Assembly: GCA_035637115.1 (NCBI GenBank)
Contig: DASPXV010000129.1
Span: 1 to 64,000, forward strand
Direction: 5' to 3'
Length of the DNA: 64,000 bases
Source: JAICSD01 sp035637115
GTDB lineage: Bacteria; Acidobacteriota; Vicinamibacteria; Vicinamibacterales; 2-12-FULL-66-21
Shown: positions 31,583 through 40,168 of the stretch, one piece after another
How positions within the stretch are numbered: the first letter of the stretch is position 1
How the letters are laid out: each line of letters opens with the position of its first letter
The notes under the pieces: generated by a model
The model's input: the letters and a program-made list of their open reading frames with translations, nothing else
Database searches by the model: none
What the model was told of the DNA's origin: nothing
Program-made: the position numbers and the translations under genes

Positions 31583-34368
31583 TGGAATTCAGATCGCATC
31601 CCGATCCGTCCGAATGGGACAACTACGTCGACTACGAGTCGACGAGCTGGCCGAAGAAGGATCGGCGGAACTACTGGATCATTCCGTCCATCTGCTTCAA
31701 CTGCGAGTCGGCGTGCGGCATCCTCGCCTACGTCGACAAAGAGAAGATGGACGTCCGCAAGATCGAGGGGAACCCGGTTCATCCGGGCAGTCGCGGGCGG
31801 ACGTGCGCGAAAGGCGTCGTCACTCCCAACCAGCTCGAGGATCCCGATCGCATTCTGTTTCCACTGAAGCGGACGGGCGCGCGAGGTGAAGGGGAATGGG
31901 CGCGCGTCACGTGGGACGACGCGCTGACCGAGATCGGCGCTCGCATCCGCAAGGCGATCGTCGAAGGGCGACGGCACGAGCTGATGTATCACGTCGGCCG
32001 GCCCGGCGAGGATGGATACGCGAACCGCGTGCTGCAGGCCTGGGGCGTCGACGGCCACAACAGCCACACCAACGTCTGCTCGTCATCCGCGCGGCTCGGA
32101 CACTTCCTGTGGACCGGCGCGGACCGGCCCTCGCCCGATTACGCGAACGCCAGCACGATCCTGCTGCTCTCCTCGCATCTCGAGACCGGGCACTACTTCA
32201 ACCCCCACGCGCAGCGCATCATGGAGGCGCAATCGCAGGGCGCGACACTCATCACGATCGATCCGCGCCTCTCGAATACGTCGGCGAAGGCCAATCTCTG
32301 GCTGCCCGCGTATTCAGGCACGGAAGGCGCGCTGCTCCTCGCCATCGCGAAGATCCTCCTCGACGAAGAGCTGTACGACAAGGATTTCGCCCGCAACTGG
32401 GTGAACTGGCGCGATTACCTCCGGGCTGAGCATCCGGGCGCACCAGAAACCTTCGACGAGTTCATCGCGACATTGAAGCGCGAGTACGCGCAGTTCACGC
32501 CGGAATTTGCCGCGGGGGAAACCGGTGTCCCGGCCGAACGGATCGTCGAGGCGGCGCGGGCCATCGGCCGCGCAGGCAATCGGTTCGCTACGCACAGCTG
32601 GCGCGCCGCGGCGGCGGGAAACTTGTGGGGCTGGCAGATCACGCGGTGCCTGTATCTTCTCGTCGTCCTCACAGGCAGCGTCGGAACCGTTGGCGGCGTG
32701 AATCTGCACGTCACCAACAAGTTCGTTCCCAAGCATCCGAATCCGCCACCGGCACCTGAGTACTGGAACGAGCTGCTGTTCCCGCGCGAGTTCCCGCTCT
32801 CGTTCCACGAGCTCAGTTATCTGCTGCCCCACTTCCTGAAAGAAGGGCGCGGAAAGCTCGACGTTTACTTCACCCGCGTCTACAACCCGCTCTGGACGAA
32901 CCCCGACGGGTTCTCCTGGATGGAGATGCTGCAGGACAGGGACAAGATCGGCCTGCACGTTTCGCTCTCGCCTACATGGAGCGAAACCGCGTGGTTCGCG
33001 GATTACATCCTGCCGATGGGACTCGGCACCGAGCGCCACGACACGATGAGCCAGGAAACACACGCGGGACAGTGGCTCGGCTTCCGGCAGCCCGTGCTGC
33101 GCGTTGCGCGCGAAAAGCGCGGCGAGAAGTTCAGCGCGACGCACGAATCCAATCCCGGTGAGGTCTGGGAAGAATCCGAGTTCTGGGTCGCACTCAGCTG
33201 GAAGATCGATCCGGACGGCGCGCTCGGCATCCGCAAGTTCTTCGAAAGCCCATACCGTCCCGGCGAGCCGATCACGATGGACGAGTACTACGGCTGGATG
33301 TTCGAGAACTCCGTACCGGGCCTGCCGGAAACAGCCGGCAAGGAAGGGCTCACGCCGCTGCAGTACATGCGGAAGTACGGCGTGTTCCAGGTCTCGGACA
33401 AGAGCTACAGCCGCGCGCACGAACGTCCGCTGACGGAAACGGAACTGAGCGGCGGGGTCTTTACACAGGACGGGACGACGGTGCTTCGTGAGGGGACGTG
33501 CGCGGGAGTCCTCGTCAACGGTGTGCCGTGTGCGGGATTCAACACACCCTCGCGGAAGCTGGAGTTCTACTCGCCGACCTTGGCGCAGTGGGGATGGCCG
33601 GAGCACGCGATCCCGCGTTACGTGCCGGGTCACGTGCACTGGCGCGATTTGAAGCGCGAGGAAGGGGAGTTCGACTTGCTCCCGAACTTCCGCCTGCCGA
33701 CGCTGATCCACACGCGCTCCGCCGTGAAGTGGCTCTACGAGATCTCGCACACGAATCCGCTCTGGATCGCGACAGCGGACGCGAAGCAGTACGGCATCCA
33801 GACGGGCGACCTGGTCAAGCTGCGCACACGAATCGGATCCTTCGTAACGCGGGCCTGGGTCACCGAAGGGATCCGTCCGGGTGTTCTCGGGATGTCGCAC
33901 CATCTTGGCCGGTGGCGCTTGAAGGAAGACACCGGCGGCGCGCGAACAGCGACATCGCTCGTCTCCATCGCGCGTGACCCTTCGACGGGACTCAGGGCAG
34001 GCGGCGGAGGCCGGTACCGCATGCGCCAGGAGCACGGCGCGCGCCCCTTCAAGAGCAACGATCCGGACAGCCAGCGCATCTGGTGGAGCGAGATCGGCGT
34101 CCATCAGAACCTGACATTCCCGGTGCAGCCAGACCCTGTCAGCGGCATGCACTGCTGGCATCAGCGAGTGCGCCTGGAACGCGCCGGTCCCGGCGACCGC
34201 TACGGGGATATCGAAGTTGATACGGAAAAGGCCCACGAGGCGTATAAAGAGTGGATGCAGCGCACTCGTCCGGCGCCCGGTCCTGACGGCACGCGCCGCC
34301 CGTATTGGTTCGACCGGCCGCTGCGGCCAGTTGCCGCGGCCTATCGGATGCCGTTCACTGAGAAATGA
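31582..34368 (+). CDS. molybdopterin oxidoreductase catalytic subunit
   Basis: A 928-residue DMSO-reductase-superfamily enzyme. The 4Fe-4S motif CFNCESACGILAYV with a later Cys (RTCAKGV) is near the N-terminus; HTNVCSSSARLGH (about residues 164-176) probably supplies the Mo-ligating Cys, as in polysulfide and thiosulfate reductases. The dinucleotide-binding C-terminal domain includes HTRSAVKWLYEISHTNPLW and GDLVKLRTRIGSF. No twin-arginine signal is present, so a cytoplasmic location is likely. The substrate is unknown; sulfur compounds are plausible given the downstream genes. A dispersed-repeat-like 30-bp stretch lies in frame at 33975-34004. Confidence 0.9.
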   Translation: MEFRSHPDPSEWDNYVDYESTSWPKKDRRNYWIIPSICFNCESACGILAYVDKEKMDVRKIEGNPVHPGSRGRTCAKGVVTPNQLEDPDRILFPLKRTGARGEGEWARVTWDDALTEIGARIRKAIVEGRRHELMYHVGRPGEDGYANRVLQAWGVDGHNSHTNVCSSSARLGHFLWTGADRPSPDYANASTILLLSSHLETGHYFNPHAQRIMEAQSQGATLITIDPRLSNTSAKANLWLPAYSGTEGALLLAIAKILLDEELYDKDFARNWVNWRDYLRAEHPGAPETFDEFIATLKREYAQFTPEFAAGETGVPAERIVEAARAIGRAGNRFATHSWRAAAAGNLWGWQITRCLYLLVVLTGSVGTVGGVNLHVTNKFVPKHPNPPPAPEYWNELLFPREFPLSFHELSYLLPHFLKEGRGKLDVYFTRVYNPLWTNPDGFSWMEMLQDRDKIGLHVSLSPTWSETAWFADYILPMGLGTERHDTMSQETHAGQWLGFRQPVLRVAREKRGEKFSATHESNPGEVWEESEFWVALSWKIDPDGALGIRKFFESPYRPGEPITMDEYYGWMFENSVPGLPETAGKEGLTPLQYMRKYGVFQVSDKSYSRAHERPLTETELSGGVFTQDGTTVLREGTCAGVLVNGVPCAGFNTPSRKLEFYSPTLAQWGWPEHAIPRYVPGHVHWRDLKREEGEFDLLPNFRLPTLIHTRSAVKWLYEISHTNPLWIATADAKQYGIQTGDLVKLRTRIGSFVTRAWVTEGIRPGVLGMSHHLGRWRLKEDTGGARTATSLVSIARDPSTGLRAGGGGRYRMRQEHGARPFKSNDPDSQRIWWSEIGVHQNLTFPVQPDPVSGMHCWHQRVRLERAGPGDRYGDIEVDTEKAHEAYKEWMQRTRPAPGPDGTRRPYWFDRPLRPVAAAYRMPFTEK
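33975..34004 (+). repeat. in-frame copy of a CCTTCGACGGG-CTCAGGGCAGG-type repeat
   Basis: The stretch CCCTTCGACGGGACTCAGGG followed by CAGGCGG lies inside the molybdopterin enzyme gene and encodes DPSTGLRAG. Sequences of this form are known to me as short dispersed repeats scattered through genes and gaps of several environmental bacterial genomes, giving DPST-x-LRAG peptides unrelated to the host protein. Only one copy was noticed in this window. Confidence 0.5.
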
Positions 34369-35420
34369 GGTTCAGACAGCCGCTCGAGTCGGTCTGGGCT
34401 ATCTGGGGACTGGTCGCGTTCTTCGGCGTGGTCGAAGCGACGGCGTGGTTTTTTGCCGGCGGCGTCCCGCGCCGCCCCGGCGTCGTCGTCCCGGTGCTCA
34501 CCGCCTGGGTGGTGATGATAATCCTGGCGTCGCTGGCCACGCGGCGGCTCGGCACCCTCGCGCACCGCATCCGCGTGCACGAACACACCCACCGCGAAAG
34601 GCTCGGCGAGATCGAGCAGTTGCAGACCCAGAACGCCATCCTTGAAATCATCGCGCGGTCGGTTGACGTGACGCTCGCCTTCCAGGCGCTCGCCTCGCGC
34701 ATTGCGCGGCTGGTGCCGTGCGATCGCGTGGGATTGGCGCTCCTGAGCGAGAACGGGCAGGAGTTCCAGACCTACACGGCGCGCGTGCACGAAGAGGAGC
34801 GGCGAGCGCGCCCCCGCCCGGATGTCGTCTTCAAAGTCGAGCAGACCGTCCTTGGAAACGTCGTCCGATCGCGGGAAGCGTTGATCATCGGCGATGTCTC
34901 GTCCGCGGCGGCGGATTTCCTCGATGCGAACATCCTTCACACCTCGGGCTTCGGATCGGCGCTCATCGTTCCGCTGGTTTCAAAGGGACGCGTGGTGGGA
35001 ACGCTGAACCTCGTGCAGCGCGCGAGGAACGCGTACCTTCCCGAGCACGTGAGCAGCATCCAGCCAATTGCCGAAATTTTCGCCGTCGCCGTGATCGCGC
35101 AGCAGCTCCAGCTGGCGCTGGGAAAATATCGATCGATGGAGGCGATGTCGGAGCTGACGCTCTCGATCGCGGCCGAGATCAACAGCGCGCTGCAGACGAT
35201 CGTCGGGCACTGCGATCTGCTCGAGCGCGGCTATCCGGATCCGAATCTTCAACGCGACCTGGCCACCGTGGTGCGACAGGCGCAGCGCATCGAAGGGTTG
35301 CTGGCGAAGATGCGTACCGCCGCCAGCCAGCGCATGAAGGAAATCGAAGCGGCCGTCACGCAGGCAGGAATCCCGTCCAGTCCCGAAGCGTTTACCGATT
35401 CGACGAACCCCCAGGTCTAG
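34365..35420 (+). CDS. membrane GAF-domain protein with degenerate kinase dimerisation domain
   Basis: A 351-residue protein overlapping the oxidoreductase stop by ATGA. Two TM helices (WGLVAFFGVVEATAWFF and VPVLTAWVVMIILASLA), a coiled coil (ERLGEIEQLQTQNAIL), and a GAF domain at about 90-250 (VPCDRVGLALLSENG, SALIVPLVSKGRVVGTLNLV). The final region LSIAAEINSALQTIVGHCDLLE mimics a HisKA helix, but the phosphoacceptor His is Ala (AAEIN) and no ATPase domain follows. It may be a dimerising sensor without kinase activity, linked to the redox enzyme by coupling. Confidence 0.85.
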   Translation: MRFRQPLESVWAIWGLVAFFGVVEATAWFFAGGVPRRPGVVVPVLTAWVVMIILASLATRRLGTLAHRIRVHEHTHRERLGEIEQLQTQNAILEIIARSVDVTLAFQALASRIARLVPCDRVGLALLSENGQEFQTYTARVHEEERRARPRPDVVFKVEQTVLGNVVRSREALIIGDVSSAAADFLDANILHTSGFGSALIVPLVSKGRVVGTLNLVQRARNAYLPEHVSSIQPIAEIFAVAVIAQQLQLALGKYRSMEAMSELTLSIAAEINSALQTIVGHCDLLERGYPDPNLQRDLATVVRQAQRIEGLLAKMRTAASQRMKEIEAAVTQAGIPSSPEAFTDSTNPQV

Positions 35421-35734
35421 CCCGCTTTCAGCTTCATCCACGCGAGCGTCACCGTCACACCAAGCAGCACGAAGACGACGATCGTCGTCAGGACGAAGAA
35501 CCAGTCACGCATGCGCACGTATGCGACAAGCGACACGAGAACGCGCATGATCGGTGTAGCCATCAGCACGAGCAGACCGAGGGTCAGGGCGCCGTTCGAC
35601 AGCGTTGTCGTGCCGGATGCCATCCAGGCAACCAGTCCGAACGCGAGGCAGAGGGCAGCCGACAGCACACCCGCGTGCAGCACCCAGCCCAGCTTCCGCT
35701 CGAGGCGATCGAGCGACTGGTCGGGCGTCCTCAC
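35417..35734 (-). CDS. DUF1634 membrane protein
   Basis: A 105-residue protein with a GTG start at 35734 overlapping the TSUP stop. Three hydrophobic segments follow a short charged N-terminus (RTPDQSLDRLERKLGWVL), a DUF1634 pattern. DUF1634 genes regularly pair with TauE/SafE-type exporters and probably form part of the transporter. It ends four bases inside the convergent GAF gene. Confidence 0.85.
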   Translation of the reverse strand: MRTPDQSLDRLERKLGWVLHAGVLSAALCLAFGLVAWMASGTTTLSNGALTLGLLVLMATPIMRVLVSLVAYVRMRDWFFVLTTIVVFVLLGVTVTLAWMKLKAG

Positions 35735-36552
35735 AAAAAGGCCTTCCGGAAATACAGCAGCGAGACTGCCGCGAGGATCACCGCCATCAGAAGCTTGAGC
35801 CACTTCGCGCGCGCGCGTCCGCCGAAGCAGAATCCTGCACGCGAGCCGGCGAGAACACCGAGCACCGCTGCCGCCGCGAGCAGAGGATCGACCTGTCCGC
35901 GCGCGTAGTACAGCGGCACCGACGCGGCCGCCGTGACACCGATCATCAGCGCACTCGTGGCGGCCGCGGCGCGCAGCGGCACGCCGCACCACGCATTCAG
36001 AACGGGCACTTTGAGGATGCCGCCCCCAATCCCGAGCGTTCCCGACACGGCACCAGCGACGAGCGACGCGAACATGCCGAGCGGAAGCCGCTTCACGCGG
36101 TAGGCGACTTCCCGTCCGCTCTCGTCTTCGTAGAACCTGCCGCCGAGCAGCCCGGTATCGGCATCCGCGCTCAGGATGTTGCGCTTCTCGAGACGCGTGA
36201 CCATCAGCACAGCGATCAGCGCGGTGACGATCGCGAAGATGAGACTGAGACGGCCTTTCGAAAGACGTTCGACGGTGATGCCCGCGATGAGACCGCCGGT
36301 CGTGGACGCCACCTCGAGCAACATGCCGAGGCGCAGGTTGATGGTGTTGCGGCCCGCTGATCCCGCCGACACCGCGCTCGACGTTGCGATGACGGTCATC
36401 AGGCTGACGGCCCGCGCGATTTCGAAATCGATGCCCAGCGCGGCGTTCAGGAACGGCACGAGAAACACGCCGCCGCCGATACCCAGGAGCGACCCGAGGC
36501 CGCCGGCGACGGCGCCCGCGACGACGACTCCGGCGACGAGTAGGAAGCTCAT
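35731..36552 (-). CDS. TSUP (TauE/SafE) family sulfite or organosulfonate exporter
   Basis: A 273-residue transporter from the ATG at 36552, with about eight TM helices in two halves. Each half bears the TSUP glycine motif: GSLLGIGGGVFLVPFLN near the N-terminus and GTLGIGGGILKVPVLN in the second half. Members export sulfite, sulfonates or related sulfur compounds. It is divergent from the sulfur dioxygenase-like gene and coupled to DUF1634. Confidence 0.9.
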   Translation of the reverse strand: MSFLLVAGVVVAGAVAGGLGSLLGIGGGVFLVPFLNAALGIDFEIARAVSLMTVIATSSAVSAGSAGRNTINLRLGMLLEVASTTGGLIAGITVERLSKGRLSLIFAIVTALIAVLMVTRLEKRNILSADADTGLLGGRFYEDESGREVAYRVKRLPLGMFASLVAGAVSGTLGIGGGILKVPVLNAWCGVPLRAAAATSALMIGVTAAASVPLYYARGQVDPLLAAAAVLGVLAGSRAGFCFGGRARAKWLKLLMAVILAAVSLLYFRKAFL

Positions 36553-36596
36553 TGTGGGTGTATGATTTGCGGCGGGATCGCGGGAAATTCTATCGC

Positions 36597-37961
36597 ATGT
36601 TTCAACGTTTCTTCGACGAGGGGCTCGCACAGGCGTCGTTTCTCGTCGGCTGCGATCGCACCCGGCACGCTGCCGTCATCGATCCGCGCCGCGACGCGTC
36701 GGTCTATGTCCAGGCCGCGAAGCAGCTGGGCGCCACCATCGTCGCCGCGATCGAAACGCACGTGCACGCGGATTTTGTTTCCGGTGCCCGCGAGCTCGCC
36801 CGTGACGGCGTTCGCGTGATCACCGGCCCCGGCGCGGGCCTGCACTTCGAGCATCACGAGGCGCCCGACGGCGAGCGGATCGCCATTGGTGACCTCGCGA
36901 TGAAATTCCTTCACACGCCAGGCCACACACCCGAACATATCTGCGTGCACGCGGAAGCGCCTGGCGAGCCGCCGCGGCTGTTCACGGGTGATCTGCTTTT
37001 TGTCGGCGGGGTCGGCCGGCCGGACCTGCTGGGCGAAGCGCAGACACGCAAGCTCGCGAACGAACTGTTCGATTCGCTCCGGCGTGTCATGGCCCTCGAC
37101 GAGCGCACCGAAATCCATCCGGGCCACGGCGCCGGTTCACTCTGTGGCGCGGGCATCGGCAAAGATCCGTCTTCCACGGTCGGACGTGAACGACGGCAGA
37201 ATGCGATGCTGCAGTACGACGATCGCGCGGCGTTCGTCGCGGCCGTTCTCGCGGACGTTCCCGGCACGCCTCCTTACTTCGCGCGGATGAAGCGTGTGAA
37301 CGCCGAGGGCCCCACGTTGATCGAGAACACGTGGGCCGGGCGCCGGCTGCCCGCGATACAGCCGTCGGCTGCGGCTGCGCTCGCCGCGGATGGAGCGCTC
37401 GTCATCGACCTTCGTCCGGGTGATGCGTTCGCCGCGGGACATCCGGATGGCGCAGTGAACATCGCGTTCGGATCGAAAGTCGGGTTCTGGGCCGGCTGGG
37501 TGGTTCCACCGGATGTTCCGCTCATCCTGCTCGCGGACGAGCCGGCGCAGGCGCAGGAAGCAGGTCTCCAGTTGCTGCGCGTGGGGCTCGACAACCTGGA
37601 AGGAACCGTCGCCGGCGGATTCGAGGCATGGACGCGCGCCGGGTTGCCCGTCGCGAGCGTCGAACGGATATCCGTCTCGGAGCTGCGCGATGCCGTCAGC
37701 CGTGGCGAGCGCATGCAGCTGGTTGACGTGCGGACGCCGCGCGAGTGGACGGGCGGCCACATTGACGGTGCGATCAACATCCCCGTCGGAGAGATTCCCG
37801 CGCGCATCGGAGAGTTGCGGCGCGATCTCGGCATCGCGACGATCTGCGAGGGAGGCTACCGCTCCATGCTCGCCGCATCGCTCCTCGCGCACGAAGGCAT
37901 CACGCACCTGGCGAACGTGACCGGTGGAATGGCCGCCTACCGCGCGCGCTCGGAGAGGTAA
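36597..37961 (+). CDS. metallo-beta-lactamase/rhodanese persulfide dioxygenase-like protein
   Basis: A 454-residue protein starting at 36597, 44 bp from the divergent exporter gene. The MBL domain (1-235) has metal ligands THVHADFVSG, HTPGHTPEH and FTGDLLF with HPGHGAGSLC, as in ETHE1/CstB persulfide dioxygenases. Two rhodanese domains follow. The first lacks the active Cys (LILLADEP), the second has it (ICEGGYRS). CstB-type enzymes oxidise persulfides to sulfite and thiosulfate, which matches the adjacent exporter. Confidence 0.92.
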   Translation: MFQRFFDEGLAQASFLVGCDRTRHAAVIDPRRDASVYVQAAKQLGATIVAAIETHVHADFVSGARELARDGVRVITGPGAGLHFEHHEAPDGERIAIGDLAMKFLHTPGHTPEHICVHAEAPGEPPRLFTGDLLFVGGVGRPDLLGEAQTRKLANELFDSLRRVMALDERTEIHPGHGAGSLCGAGIGKDPSSTVGRERRQNAMLQYDDRAAFVAAVLADVPGTPPYFARMKRVNAEGPTLIENTWAGRRLPAIQPSAAAALAADGALVIDLRPGDAFAAGHPDGAVNIAFGSKVGFWAGWVVPPDVPLILLADEPAQAQEAGLQLLRVGLDNLEGTVAGGFEAWTRAGLPVASVERISVSELRDAVSRGERMQLVDVRTPREWTGGHIDGAINIPVGEIPARIGELRRDLGIATICEGGYRSMLAASLLAHEGITHLANVTGGMAAYRARSER

Positions 37962-37965
37962 CGAC

Positions 37966-38529
37966 ATGAAGCAGCAACAGGTCGGCAACACGGTCCGCGG
38001 CCAGCTCGACGCGGTCATTCACGGGGAGACCGCGGCGCGCATTCCGGAGCTGGTCAAGACCGTGCTGATCGGTTCGTTGCAATCCGGATCGCTCGCGGTA
38101 CCGCGGGAGCTCTGCAAGCCGGTGGAGGGCAGCTACGCGAGACGATTGCTGCACCGCGATCCCTCGGGGCAATACACCATGGTCGTGATGACGTGGGGTC
38201 CGGGACAGAAGACCGCGCTGCACGATCACGCTGGCATCTGGTGCGTCGAATGTGTGGTCGACGGCAACATGGAGGTCGCGCAATACGACCTCACGTCAGA
38301 AGAGAACGGCCGATTCCGCTTCGAGCAGCGCAGCCGCGTCCTTGCAGGCCGCGGATCGGCGGGATGCCTCATCCCGCCGTTCGAGTACCACACGCTGGGC
38401 AATGCATCCGAGAATCCCTCGATCACGCTGCACGTGTACGGGGGAGAGATGGATCATTGCCACGTCTTCGAGCCGCTCCCGGACGGCACGTATCGCCGCG
38501 TCCGCAAGGAACTCGCCTACAACCAGTAG
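37966..38529 (+). CDS. cysteine dioxygenase-family thiol dioxygenase
   Basis: A 187-residue cupin with GGAGAGG before the ATG, four bases after the persulfide dioxygenase gene. The metal-binding His are visible in KTALHDHAGIWCVE and in PPFEYHTLGNAS. Cysteine dioxygenase converts cysteine to cysteine sulfinate; related enzymes use 3-mercaptopropionate. The exact substrate is not decidable here. It completes a sulfur-oxidising set. Confidence 0.87.
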   Translation: MKQQQVGNTVRGQLDAVIHGETAARIPELVKTVLIGSLQSGSLAVPRELCKPVEGSYARRLLHRDPSGQYTMVVMTWGPGQKTALHDHAGIWCVECVVDGNMEVAQYDLTSEENGRFRFEQRSRVLAGRGSAGCLIPPFEYHTLGNASENPSITLHVYGGEMDHCHVFEPLPDGTYRRVRKELAYNQ

Positions 38530-38536
38530 CGCCGCG

Positions 38537-39226
38537 TTACTTCTTGTTGTCGGACAAGTTCTTCGGCGAGCGCCGGTTCAGCACGTCGATCATCGTCTTC
38601 GCGGCGGATGGAATCGCGACCGATCCCTTCACGATGTCCCGCGCGGGAATGGCGCTGCCGTAGACGAGCGTGTTGGCGTCGTTGTCCGGACGCAGCGTCG
38701 ATCCTTCCAGCGAAACTCCGGCAAATAATCCGCGCGCGCGCGAGTAGGTGAGCATTTCCGCCTGCATGACAATGTCGGTGGACGCGCCGGCCGTGCGCCC
38801 TTTTGGACCCGCGGCCGCGGACGCATCGGCGCCGAGCTTCACCTTGCTGCCGAGCACTGACGTTGCCCCGCGAGCGTTCATGACGAGCAGCACGAAGTCC
38901 GTGCTCTGACCGCCAAGCTGAAACCCGATGCTGCCACCCTCGAGCGCCATGAGGGTTGGCGCGCTCCAGGTTCCCGTGAAGTCCTCGCCCGTGCGGCAGG
39001 TCATCGCGCCGCGGCCATAGCTGCCCCCCACGCCGATGGCGATTTTCTTCACGCCGGGAAACACGATGACGCATTCCGCCTTGTCGAGCAGATCTGCGGG
39101 GATGTTATCGGGGATGCCGACAATTTCCTTGAGCACAGTGGCGCAGGCGCGCAGGCGGTCTTCCTCTTTGCCCTGGGCGCCGAGCGTAACGGAAAGGCCC
39201 AGTAGTGCGATAACCAGCTTCTTCAT
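38537..39226 (-). CDS. secreted SYLF/Ysc84 lipid-binding domain protein
   Basis: A 229-residue protein with a signal peptide (MKKLVIALLGLSVTLGAQG). The SYLF domain shows IPADLLDKAECVIVFPGVKK, GGSYGRGAMTCR, GGSIGFQLGGQSTDFVLLVM and a final RARGLFAGVSLEGSTL segment. The family binds lipids and occurs widely in soil bacteria with unknown role. It follows panE by nine bases and is probably in its operon. Confidence 0.9.
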   Translation of the reverse strand: MKKLVIALLGLSVTLGAQGKEEDRLRACATVLKEIVGIPDNIPADLLDKAECVIVFPGVKKIAIGVGGSYGRGAMTCRTGEDFTGTWSAPTLMALEGGSIGFQLGGQSTDFVLLVMNARGATSVLGSKVKLGADASAAAGPKGRTAGASTDIVMQAEMLTYSRARGLFAGVSLEGSTLRPDNDANTLVYGSAIPARDIVKGSVAIPSAAKTMIDVLNRRSPKNLSDNKK

Positions 39227-39235
39227 ACGATGAGT

Positions 39236-40168
39236 CTAGCGCGTCTGGCCGGCGACGTGCAGCTTCAGGACGGAGTACAGCGTGGACATGATCGGCGTGG
39301 GGACGCCCAGCGCCGCCCCTCTCCGAACCACCGTGCCCTGGAGCGCCTCGACCTCGATTCGCTTCCCTTGCTGCAGGTCGATGAGCAGCGACGAGCGCAT
39401 CGTCCCGGGAATCACATCGATGTAGGGAATGATGCGGTCGACAATGTCGTCTGCGACCGGCACCCCTTCGGCTCGAGCGACAGCCTCGATTTCACGACAG
39501 CCCGCCAGGAACTGCGCCTTCGTGAATGGATCCCCCCATACTGGACCGATCGGCAATCGCGCGGCGCCGGTGAATCCTGCAAGTGACGCGAGGAAGACGA
39601 ACTTCTCCCAGATCGGAACGCGGCCGTCGCCGACCGGGTACGACTGGATGTCCGCGCCCGCGAGCGCCTCGTGAATGCGGGTCACTCGGTCCGTAATACG
39701 CGGAAGCGATCCGAACGCTTCGCCGAAGACGATACGGCGATGGTCGCCGGTCTGAACGATCAGGCCGGGCCCTTCGAGCGCGGTGGCGATGTAAGTCGTG
39801 CCGCCCAGTGTCCGCGCCTCGCCCGCGATGGCGGCGACCTCTCCCGGACTATCGACGCCATTCTGAACGGTGAGCACCACTGTGTCATCGCGCAGCATCG
39901 GGCGCAGCAGCGGAAGGGCGGTGGGATTGTCGTAGGTCTTGACCGAGACGAGCACGAGATCGACGTGACCGACCTTCGCCGTGTCCTCCTCGCCGCGGCC
40001 GCGGGCAACGAAATCGCCAAGCACCGGGCTGCGGATCTCCAGGCCCTTCTCGCGGATCGCGGCAAGATGGGCGCCGCGCGCGATGAATGTCACGTCGTGT
40101 CCCGCGCGCGCGAGACGCGCGCCGTAATATCCGCCGACGGCTCCCGATCCGAGAATCGCAATTTTCAT
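39236..40168 (-). CDS. panE: 2-dehydropantoate 2-reductase family protein
   Basis: A 310-residue ketopantoate reductase-type enzyme. The N-terminal Rossmann motif is ILGSGAVGGYYGARLARAGH; VSVKTYDNPTALPLL supplies the conserved Lys, and EKFVFLASLAGFTGA and RSSLLIDLQQGKRIEVEALQG match the C-terminal domain. PanE reduces ketopantoate to pantoate with NADPH for coenzyme A synthesis. Pairing with a permease rather than other pan genes leaves room for another hydroxyacid substrate. Confidence 0.85.
   Translation of the reverse strand: MKIAILGSGAVGGYYGARLARAGHDVTFIARGAHLAAIREKGLEIRSPVLGDFVARGRGEEDTAKVGHVDLVLVSVKTYDNPTALPLLRPMLRDDTVVLTVQNGVDSPGEVAAIAGEARTLGGTTYIATALEGPGLIVQTGDHRRIVFGEAFGSLPRITDRVTRIHEALAGADIQSYPVGDGRVPIWEKFVFLASLAGFTGAARLPIGPVWGDPFTKAQFLAGCREIEAVARAEGVPVADDIVDRIIPYIDVIPGTMRSSLLIDLQQGKRIEVEALQGTVVRRGAALGVPTPIMSTLYSVLKLHVAGQTR

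Noticed and set aside
33975..34004. A frameshift or assembly error in the molybdenum enzyme
   Set aside because: The stretch is a multiple of three and conserved sequence continues in frame on both sides.
32314..34236. A 640-codon minus-strand frame opposite the molybdenum enzyme
   Set aside because: No motifs, biased composition, and fully covered by a well-supported gene on the other strand.
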